Of a DNA stretch of 64,000 nucleotides, positions 56,266-64,000 are shown one piece after another (position 1 is the stretch's first letter; each line of letters begins with the position of its first letter). Origin of the DNA: Anadara kagoshimensis (Eukaryota > Mollusca > Bivalvia > Arcoida > Arcidae); assembly GCA_021292105.1 (NCBI GenBank), contig CM037870.1, positions 19,995,424 through 20,059,423 of the forward strand, read 5' to 3'. The translations under genes were made by a program, and so were the position numbers. The notes below the pieces were generated by a model that was given only the letters and a program-made list of their open reading frames with translations, searched no databases and had not been told where the DNA came from.

Positions 56266-56632
56266 TTATCTTGTTTAAACGACTTAATTATCTTGTTTAA
56301 ACGACTTAGTATCTTGTTTAAACGACTTAATTATCTCGTTTAAACGAGTTAGTATCTTGTTTAAACGACTTAGTATCTTGTTTAAACGACTTAGTATCTT
56401 GTTTAAACGACTTAATTATCTTGTTTAAACGACTTAGTATCTCGTTTAAACGACTTAATTATCTCGTTTAAACGAGTTAGTATCTTGTTTAAACGATTTA
56501 GTATCTCGTTTAAACGACTTAATTATCTTGTTTAAACGACTTAGTATCTCGTTTAAACGACTTAATTATCTCGTTTAAACGACTTAGTATCTTGTTTAAA
56601 CGACTTAGTATCTTGTTTAAACGACTTAATAT
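56266..56632 (-). repeat. Right subrepeat array, about 17 units
   Basis: The reverse complement of the left array: TTATCTTGTTTAAACGACTT and AGTATCTCGTTTAAACGACT units of 21-22 bp, with one further degenerate unit (TATCTCGTTATAAAATC) at the inner edge. The outermost units and flank are identical to the outer end of the left array. Confidence 0.95.
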
Positions 56633-56674
56633 TTTTTTTTCTTTTTTACAAAATGGCACTAACAAGCTTTCGTA

Positions 56675-59600
56675 GTTTTATCATAATCGACAGTGCGTTC
56701 CTTGAGTAAATTATCTGTAGTGGGTCCAGGTCACGTGACTATACGATGTAATCGACCGGGAAACGCAGGGAAACAACCACCTTTTCAAATCAAGAAAAAA
56801 TTTAATAATCAATTGTATTTTAATAAAATACTTGTATAAATTAACATTTCACGTTGGAAATCACACGTATGTATTAAGTTAAAGTTAAAAGTAGTTGTAT
56901 CCAGCATCTGAAATCTTTTTTTTTTTTTTTTTACTTTGCGGTCTAAATCTTGTCCGTTTACGAAGGGTCGCGGTTTTTGATTGGATATCCGGAGCTGGTT
57001 TTGGAATACTTTTTCTAGATTGACAAATATAAATAAAGCTTACATCCTTGTCTAACAACATGAACAAGTAGCGTTTGTTACATTCGCATTACGATGACTT
57101 TCACAGTGTTTGCACTGGTCTCGCATGTCCCATGTTGGAATGATGCTCCTATATTAAAGGACATATTATTTTTTCAACAGTTAGTGTTTGATATTTTGAG
57201 ACATTTATTACTTTTAAACACTGACCATACATGTAGTTTTTATTTTGAATAAAAACAACTTTTTCAAAAATAGTTGTGCAGAACTTTGCTCAAGCCATTA
57301 ATTTTAGGTTAGGCGTGTTGATGACCAGCGAGTATTTAAGTTAGTCGATGGGAATTTCTAATTGAAAATGGTCTGCTTCTGAGATTGTAAAACCCCTTTG
57401 AATCAACTATTTGCTTCATCGTTTAAAGTATTGTCTAAGGTGGAATTAGTTAAATAAATTTTGTTTCTTGAACTTTGTTCTATTCTTCTCATTGCAACAT
57501 CTTGAAAATATTCGGATGTCCACAATTTAAGTCCAAGCGCTATTGATGGGGAATTTAACTTTGAAACGACAGTCATGTGCTGCAAAAATTAAACGGGTTT
57601 AGTAACAAACAAAGAGTTATTCAGCTGCTTAGCTTTAGAGTAGGGTTGTCAGCGAGTATTGGAGTCAATGGAAAATTCAAATGACGATTGTAACACGTTA
57701 AAAATTACAAATTTAACATTGCGTTTCTATTTTAAACATTTTTTCCCACAAAATTTTCCCCTTGTAATATTTTTTGTCATTTTAACTTCGAATATCGATC
57801 TGTTTTTACTTTCTTCTTTTCAATGTTTATTTCGTTGTTATGAAAGTTGAAAATTAGGTCATATGTTTTTCTGACATGTTATCACTAATTATTTTTGACA
57901 TTTTCTAGCTAGCCATCAGTTTTGGTTAGTATTTTCCACATAGTTGCTTCTGAATAAAGACAACTATCGGATGCTATTGCTGATTTTCCTGTTAGGAAAT
58001 CTGTGGGAATCGCATTTCTTGGAAATGTGGTTAATACTATTCAAGTGCGTAAAAGACAAAGTCCCAATATCATAAAAACATGGTATCATAACTCTTATTA
58101 CATACGAACTGTGTATTGTTCGCATTTATTTCAAACAACGTTCATTTAACTGGCTATATTGAAGCGTAATACTAAAATTTGTAATTTTCAATTTTTAAAA
58201 AATTCAGTAAATGACAGAATAAAACAAAAATAAATTTGAATTCATTTTATTCGGATCCTGTAAGGTGACGTGTAAAAAAATTATTTTGAAATAGTTATTT
58301 CGTAATTTCGAGCTACCACTATTTTGAAAATACGAAAGCACTACGTACGAAACACTTTCGAAATAACTTTTAAAAGTTTTTAACACATTGAATCTTCAAA
58401 AGGACTGTTAAAGTATTAAAATTTTCTTAAAGGTATTTCTATATAAAAAGTGCTTAAACTAATTCTTAAAAATTTTAAATGGGTCTTAGAAATTTCCCTA
58501 GATACAATTTTTTTCAGTCATACTATTACATTTTAAGCAAAATTTAACTAGTAGGTCAAGCACTGTTGAAATAACATAAATAACGCCCATCCGGTATGCA
58601 GATGAGGTGAAAAATGGTAAAAGTTGCAAAGGTGTGCTGATCATATCAAATTTAAGCCTTTATCGTATAAATTTTATATAGTGCATTTATGGAGTTTCCA
58701 GATTATGCACCTGACAACTTTTTTTACCGCGGATTGTTTTAAACAACAAAATCACGACAATTGGGCTTTTGCGTTTCACCTGGAAGGTTGTCAGAATCAC
58801 TTCTGTATTCTACACGCATAGAATGCCCTTTAAAATGGGCAGAAATCTATTTAGAAAAGGTTTAGGTTAAATGTAAAATTATATACGATTAAACTTCTTT
58901 ATTTCCCATTGTGTTTAACTCTAAATAATGACTTAATTATACTTTATAGACATTTGCAGTTTGAACAAAAAGATTTAATGAAATGGCACAGGGAGTGCTT
59001 GATGTCACATTAAAACTCTTTTCTCTTCCGACTTAAGCTTAAAAAAAATTCTTGATACAAAACGAAATTGTTAAAAAATGACCTAAATACTGAAACTAAA
59101 TTTGTTAGACATTATGAAGTTATTACTCTTTTTCTCTTGAGTAATGAAAACATTAGCTGTTGTAACCCTAGGTAATAAAAGTCAAAAAAGAAAAAAAACG
59201 AGTAACAAAGACGGAACAGACATTTAAATGTCATGATAATCGATAAATGGTAAAAAAAATGTACATAAATGAAACTACACAAAAAAAGTTAAAGGAAAGA
59301 AAAACAGAAAATAAATGGAAACTTTTTTTATTTCCACAAAGAAAATATCTCACTGTAGATGCCAAGTAGCGTACAATTAATAATTTTTAAAAAGCATTAT
59401 CTTCAACAAAAAAGAGAAGTGACATTTTTTTTCAACATAGAAATGTTGCGTAAAGATTAATATTGCGTGACGTTGAGCTAGCTATCTAGCGACTTGTATT
59501 ATAAAGTACAATGGTTTAAGATTATGAATTACGTTTTTGACCTATAGCATTTTTATAACGGCATTTGTATCGAATTGTGTTTTGGTAGTACTCTTTTGAA

Positions 59601-59756
59601 GTTCATGTTTTTGCATTTTATTTTTTAAAAAATAATATGCAATAAAGAAATCAGCAGCTGTGTGACATTTGCAGTGTAATTTAACTTTTTTCTCATTTTT
59701 CTGGACATATTTAAAATTGTTCATTTTCCTCTTTTTTAAATTTGATTTAAAAAAAG
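56675..59756. other. Non-coding, nothing firm
   Basis: A diverged CAGCGAGTATT...GTCRATGG motif recurs at about 57326 and 57651. Near 58270-58375 there is a run of ATTTCG/CGAAAT steps with partial inverted symmetry. No frame with a domain was recognised. Confidence 0.4.
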
Positions 59757-59895
59757 CCGTGTGTAGCTAGCAAGACAGGAAATGCTTACCCTACCGGAAT
59801 ACCCGGCTACACTTCCCGGTAAAAATGTTTAACTTACCATTTTCAAAGCTTTCCCTTGGAATCGTGACTTGGACATGGATTTTTTTGTGTTGATA
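59757..59895 (+). repeat. Repeat A copy, 3' part
   Basis: GTGTAGCTAGCAAGACAGGA, AATGCTTACCCTACCGGAAT, CCCGGCTACACTTCCCGG and GACTTGGACATGGATTTTTT match the family. Confidence 0.75.
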
Positions 59896-60489
59896 CATCT
59901 TTTTGCAGTTGCTGAATTGTAAGTGGCTCTCTATTTATATCTCGCATAGCATGTGTCATTGACCATCAAGCAATGGGTAAGGATATTTGAAATACAATAC
60001 CTGTATACTAGCATATATCACGAACGGATTCAACAACATTTCTAAATTTCGCTGCCAGTAGACTGTATCTTTTCAGGAACCAACACACGGGAGCTCATCT
60101 AAAATTTTAATTGGCCCAATTCCTATCTAGACCATAGCATAAGAATACCAATGCTTCTGTTGTCGTTTTGTTATTTCAAAGATCATTTATATAAAATGTC
60201 TTGCCTTTTCTTTGCATCTTTAAGAAACTTTTCTTTTTGTGCCGTTTTTTATTGTTTTCTCATCTTCATTAAATGCCATGGAACACCATTGCATGTAATA
60301 TATATGGATATGTTTAAACAAATTTCAGGTGTTTTGTAGTTTTAAGTATTATAAAATACAGATTCAACATGCATTTGTTCATTTTACATGTTTCAGGAAA
60401 CATTACTTTTTTAATTATTTTTTTAGTTAAATGTTGAAAGCTATGAATTCATCATTGATCCAAATTTGATTTAATAATTAATATTTTAT

Positions 60490-60725
60490 AATCAAAAACA
60501 AACATACTAATCCATGTCGGAATCAAAACCCAGAAGCAAAGTAAAACTTTGGAACTGACAAGTTAGGTTAGACACGTTAACTGTGAGTGAGGCCGGGTGC
60601 TCCGGAAGGATAAACACCTCCTGTTTAGCTAGCTACACCCGCCACGTGTGTAATCAAAATTGTGTTGAAGGAACATGGAACTATGAGACGTCAAATATAT
60701 CCAGGGCAATCCTGGACACAAAAGA
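60490..60725 (-). repeat. Repeat A copy
   Basis: AATCAAAAACAAACATACTA, GAACTGACAAGTTAGGTTAG, GGCCGGGTGCTCCGGAAGGA, TGTTTAGCTAGCTACACCCG, CCACGTGTGTAATCAAAATT, TGAGACGTCAAATATATCCA and GGGCAATCCTGGACACAAAA follow the reversed family closely. It enters the coding end before breaking off. Confidence 0.9.
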
Positions 60726-60748
60726 AATACAAACATTTTAATAACGTT

Positions 60749-61199
60749 TCAAAGAGTCTGACACTTGAGTTTCCTGATATCTTCCATAATCTTTACCATG
60801 GATCTGAAACCAGACTGTGGCTTGTTTATAGAAGAGTAACAGACTGGAACAAAGTGCGACTGGTAGTCTCCATACCGTTTTGCGATGTCGTGAACAGACC
60901 GCAGTACTGTGGCTGGGTGATCGTTAAGATATTGTGAAGGCTTTCCAGGGTGTTGGATACTAAGATCCTTCGCCAGATGCTCATGCTTGATGGTGCCTAA
61001 TCCATTACCATACCATGCATAATCTAAGTAGGTAATCACCAAGGCCTATCTTGTTTATTGCTGGTGACCTTTCCCCTATGTCTGCTTGGTTGAACAACCT
61101 ATATGAGCATCTAATATGATATCGGGAAAAGAAGGAACCTGGCTGTTTAGATGCTGTAAATATCACAGACTTTGTCCGTCTGAAACGTTTGCTCAGCAA
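60749..61199 (-). other. Unrecognised open stretch, two overlapping minus-strand frames
   Basis: Frames 60749-61042 (97 codons) and 61005-61199 (64 codons) overlap in different registers. The first has mixed, protein-like composition (for example HPATVLRSVHDIAKRYGDY and HFVPVCYSSINKPQSGF). Part of the plus strand is open too (60662-60937). I cannot name a family. It could be a frameshifted remnant of a transposon protein or chance. Confidence 0.25.
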
Positions 61200-61790
61200 C
61201 TAATAAACACAGCCACTTCAAATTTTATATGCGAGTTCAGTATAAGGTCCCTTACTTCAAGTATCGATTTCAAGTTTGCTGGGTGGCGTCTACTTCCTGT
61301 TTCCCGATTTACTTTATTTTTTCAATATTAATAGTCAATGGTGGTTTATTTCTCAATTCTTATGGTCAGTGGTTCACAATTTCCGTAACAGTTTTTTCAG
61401 CAACTACTTATCACATCCACTTGAAATTTTGTATGCGAGTTCAGTATGGGCTCCTATAGCGCATGTTATTTCAAGTCTGTCGGTTATCTACTTCCTTTTT
61501 CAACATATATGGTTAGTGGTTGAAAATTTTCTTAACAGTTTTTTTCAGCAACACTTGAAATTTTGTATGCGAGTTCAGTATGGGGTCCTATACCGTGTGA
61601 CTAATTTCAAGTCTGCCGGACAAGTACATTCTGTTTCTTGACTTATTTTATTTTTGACATATATGGTTAGTGGTTTAAAATTTTCGTAAGTTGTCTCAGC
61701 AACTACTTATTGCAGCCACTTCAAATTTTGTATGCAAGTTTAGTACGAAAACCTTTGCCGCAAGTACTGATTTCAAACCTTATCGATATC
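61190..61790 (+). repeat. Four-copy tandem repeat, units about 150-207 bp
   Basis: The landmark TCAGCAACTACTTAT...CACTTGAAATTTTGTATGCG and AGTTCAGTATGGGGTCCTAT recurs at 61190, 61397, 61547 and 61699. Units also share ACATATATGGTTAGTGGTT. Unit lengths differ through internal deletion. The 121-codon frame at 61276-61641 crosses unit boundaries and reads as repeat translation. Confidence 0.8.
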
Positions 61791-62751
61791 GATTGTATAT
61801 TAAATGAACTGTAGCTCACAAATTTCTTAGTTATTTGTTCCACGTACTAGACCGGGAACAGCTCAACTTACTTTGAGGGTTTTACTTAGGGACCGGTTTT
61901 ACCGATATCATTTCAACCTCCTGGATGGCGACATGAACAACTCTTTCTCAATGGCTGATAAGGACGTCATTCCTGGTAACTCCTAGCCCAGCTGGTATTC
62001 GGGTGGTTTGATTGCACTCACAAAAAGGTCGGTGATTAATTTGGAGTTAAGGGACGTGTTTGGATAGTGATGGCTACAGTTCACGTAATAAAACTTTTCG
62101 ATAAAATATGTAACCTTGAAATAGCTTCGCTTTAAACTGTTTATCGCCTAAGTTTTTATTGCAATTAATCGTTCAATTTCTAAACCTTCGCTTTTCTGAA
62201 CAATTGTGTCCTATATTTCTGTATTCCTATCGGGGATAACAGAATGGGTTTAATCACATATACAAGTCATTCCAATCATTTAAGCGACTCTTAATAAGTT
62301 TTTTCCATATCCCATTATCCGAATGAAGCTCAAGCATGAAAACGCCGGAAATTAAATGATAGTTAAGACTAGAATCCCTAAACAGTAATGCGTGCTAACA
62401 TGTTGCGCTGCCCAAGGTAATTGTGTCACTCTTAATGTAAAGCAAATCAAGATTAAGGTTTTTGTTGGAATATAGAAATAATATTTCTGAAATGGTTAGA
62501 ACATTAACAGTAACATAAATCCTAATAAAGTTTGACCACCCAATTACAATATACACATCTTTAATCAAAGACCTTGTTCCTGCAGTTCAATGTTCTATTG
62601 CCCTTGAATATTATATTAATAGTATTGAATAGTAATTTTAATTTTAAAAAAAATACCAAAATCTTGAAATTGTATTTGAAAACATCATCATTATCGTTAA
62701 ATTTTAGACTTAGCAAAAGGCAGTAATAATTTACAGCCTCTTACCAAATAC
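61791..62751. other. Non-coding, nothing recognised
   Basis: No domain-bearing frame, shared repeat or paired inverted ends were noticed. Confidence 0.45.
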
Positions 62752-62815
62752 CATTATCCCCCTAAAAATTTGGTGGGGGTATAGAAATTGGGTCCATCGT
62801 TCGTTCGTTCATCCA
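62752..62815 (-). repeat. Partial copy of the hairpin-ended repeat
   Basis: The arms TATCCCCC and GGGGGTATA surround TAAAAATTTGGT. They are followed by GGGTCCATCGTTCGTTCGTT, the reverse of a (ACGA)n/(ACGG)n tail. This mirrors the end of 38480-38705. Confidence 0.55.
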
Positions 62816-63218
62816 TTTCAAAAGAAGCTTTGAGATGTGTTTAAATTACATTAGAAAAAAGAATAATAGTAAAGTAAACCTTATCTATAGGATGAAGGTG
62901 ACCTTATATCACACCAATGAAACAATTCCCGTACATTTCAGGTGAAATCTAAGTGTAAATAATAAACCTTTGAAACCATATGCTTTTCAGATACCATTTT
63001 CAATACATGAAAAGCCTTTTTTAAATTTTGCATTTAAAATTACAAAATACGAACTTTAATAATAACTTTGACCGATTTGATATTTCTTATTTTACCCTCT
63101 TTCCTTTTATTTACTTTTACATATGTTAATGAAATAATGACAAAAACTTAAAGTTAAATATATTTTGGTCCTTTGGGTAAGTTTTTCAAAATCTTTTTGG
63201 TTTCATAATTTTGGTCCA

Positions 63219-63264
63219 AGCACTACTGATGAGGAATTGTATTCCGAAACGGCCGTCTAGTGCT
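63219..63264 (+). ncRNA. Hammerhead ribozyme 1, intact core
   Basis: Stem I is AGCACTA (63219-63225) with TAGTGCT (63258-63264), seven pairs. Core box CTGATGA is at 63226-63232. Stem II is GGAAT/ATTCC with a TGT loop. The second box GAAA is at 63246-63249. Stem III is the very short ACG/CGT with a GC loop, and the cleavage triplet GTC ends at 63257. All invariant residues are present. ACGGCCGT at stem III is self-complementary, which would let two molecules pair and form a dimeric ribozyme, as proposed for minimal stem III hammerheads. Confidence 0.85.
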
Positions 63265-63522
63265 GTAAAAATTAAAACTGGTATATGTAATTTAAACCCC
63301 CGAGCCGATATCTCTGCTGGTGGCTGGTGCCCCGAGGATATCACTAACTCAGTAGGCAATAATTTGGTATTATTGTCAGAAATATAATATAATTGTCTAA
63401 ATTTCCTGCAAGTAAAAATTTGAAATTTCTCAAAAACTAAGGTATACTCCCTCATGCAAAGTATTTCCTTGGGTAAGTTTTCAACATCTTCAAAATAATT
63501 TTGGTTTCATAATTTTGGTCCA

Positions 63523-63568
63523 AGCACTACCGATGAGGAATTTTATTCCGAAACGGCCGTCTAGTGCT
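63523..63568 (+). ncRNA. Hammerhead ribozyme 2, one core change
   Basis: Same layout as the first: AGCACTA/TAGTGCT stem I, GAAA box at 63550-63553, ACGGCCGT stem III and GTC cleavage triplet ending at 63561. The first box reads CCGATGA instead of CTGATGA, changing a conserved uridine, and the stem II loop has TTT for TGT. Activity is probably reduced. Confidence 0.75.
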
Positions 63569-63954
63569 GTAAAAATTAAAACTGGTATAATATGCAATAT
63601 TAACTCTTAAGAACAACTATCAGAACGGGTTAAAAAAATGATTGAGATTCAAGAGTGTCCTGATTTGAGGACATTTAAGGAGTGGCACATAAGATAAGCA
63701 AACCTGCATATACATTTAAGCAATTGCTTTTTAAAAAATAGAAAAAACCAATGAGGAGACAGTTTAGAAATTTGCAGGCCCACTACACAAAAGTGAACAA
63801 GAGAGGAATTAGGAACGGTCATACTAGGTCATAGACAGTCAGTTTTACATGAGTGCACAAGCACTGAAGCATAAAATATTATGAAGGTACATCGTCATAT
63901 ACAAAACATTACCCTACAATGACAAATTTACATGACACATTATTATTAATGTAT

Positions 63955-64000
63955 CTTTGCATGTGGATATTTCCCAGAGGATATCACAAACTTAGAATCC
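63955..64000 (+). repeat. Start of another hammerhead-repeat unit, cut by the window end
   Basis: TTTGCATGTGGATATTTCCC, AGAGGATATCACAAACTTAG resembles the CCGAGGATATCACAAATTCA start of the unit at 19290 and 63333. The rest lies outside the window. Confidence 0.55.

Larger units (their letters stand above)
52644..56674. mobile_element. Foldback-type element, 4.03 kb, with long inverted repeats of palindromic subrepeats
   Basis: Both ends begin TACGAAAGCTTGTTAGTGCC, ATTTTGTAAAAAAGAAAAAA in inverse orientation, then continue into arrays of the same 21-22 bp subrepeat. The left inverted repeat is about 720 bp and the right about 410 bp. Flanking hexamers GTTGTA and GTTTTA could be a diverged target duplication. 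Long terminal inverted repeats made of short tandem units are the defining structure of Drosophila FB-like elements. The interior holds a dead mariner, two SINE types and tandem repeats, and no transposase of its own, so the element is non-autonomous. Confidence 0.85.
63150..63610 (+). mobile_element. Tandem hammerhead-ribozyme repeat (retrozyme-like), about 1.5 units of 304 bp
   Basis: Two copies of TTTCATAATTTTGGTCCAAG, CACTACTGATGAGGAATTGT lie with cleavage positions 304 bp apart (63257/63258 and 63561/63562). Between them is one complete unit: CCCCGAGGATATCACTAACT, TATTATTGTCAGAAATATAA, CTCAAAAACTAAGGTATACT, CCCTCATGCAAAGTATTTCC. No protein is encoded. Such units, bounded by type I hammerheads, match retrozymes and the hammerhead-bearing ends of Penelope-like elements reported in molluscs and other animals. 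Which of the two this is cannot be decided here. Confidence 0.8.

Noticed and set aside
61276..61641. 121-codon plus-strand ORF
   Set aside because: It lies inside a four-unit tandem repeat and is a translation of it.

Overview
The window looks like AT-rich nuclear DNA from a mollusc, most probably a bivalve. It has long intergenic stretches, one recognisable host gene with a metazoan splice acceptor upstream, and a dense mix of decayed transposable elements of kinds common in bivalves: tRNA-derived SINEs, Penelope-type retroelements, mariner, piggyBac, MITEs and hammerhead-ribozyme repeats. The organism call rests on family recognition by eye. No bacterial operon, rRNA, functional tRNA or CRISPR array is visible.

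The only host gene I can name is a rhodopsin-class neuropeptide receptor of the myosuppressin / dmsr-1-like family (25529-26785, + strand). Its coding region is almost continuous, but two one-base frame changes that cancel each other interrupt it, one in extracellular loop 2 and one after TM7. A 139-codon ORF at 28387-28806 is unrecognised.

The rest is mostly mobile DNA. (i) 'Repeat A', about 27 copies in both orientations, shares one 3' end and has ragged 5' ends. The longest copy (33035-33396) is continuous with a reverse-transcriptase-type C-terminal coding remnant (32815-33194), so Repeat A is best read as 5'-truncated 3' ends of that retroelement. (ii) A tRNA-headed SINE of about 330 bp with a conserved central body has about ten copies. 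(iii) A Penelope-like element with a GIY-YIG endonuclease remnant lies at 31640-32770, directly before the retroelement tail. (iv) A 5'-truncated piggyBac transposase relic lies at 38865-39980. (v) A 4.03-kb foldback-type element (52644-56674) has terminal inverted repeats built from 32 and about 17 units of a 21-22 bp palindromic repeat, and it encloses a dead mariner (53569-54813) and SINE fragments. (vi) Several MITEs and inverted-repeat elements occur at 10536-10791, 12424-12625, 27005-27187, 27686-27876, 40973-41655 and 46639-47559. (vii) A hammerhead-ribozyme repeat (retrozyme-like) occurs four to five times. The tandem copy at 63150-63610 carries one hammerhead with every core base intact and a second 304 bp downstream with one core change.

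Layout: 1-25 kb is SINEs, Repeat A and MITEs with no convincing gene; 25.3-26.8 kb is the receptor; 27-31.6 kb is MITEs and unexplained DNA; 31.6-33.6 kb is a retroelement cluster; 36-42 kb is Repeat A, piggyBac and an inverted-repeat element; 43.6-45.6 kb is a local 0.7-kb duplication; 46.6-52.6 kb is an inverted-repeat element, hammerhead repeat and SINE; 52.6-56.7 kb is the foldback element; 57-64 kb is sparse DNA, a tandem repeat and the hammerhead tandem. The most interesting items are the near-intact hammerhead tandem, the foldback element with helically phased palindromes, and the link from Repeat A to its parent retroelement.
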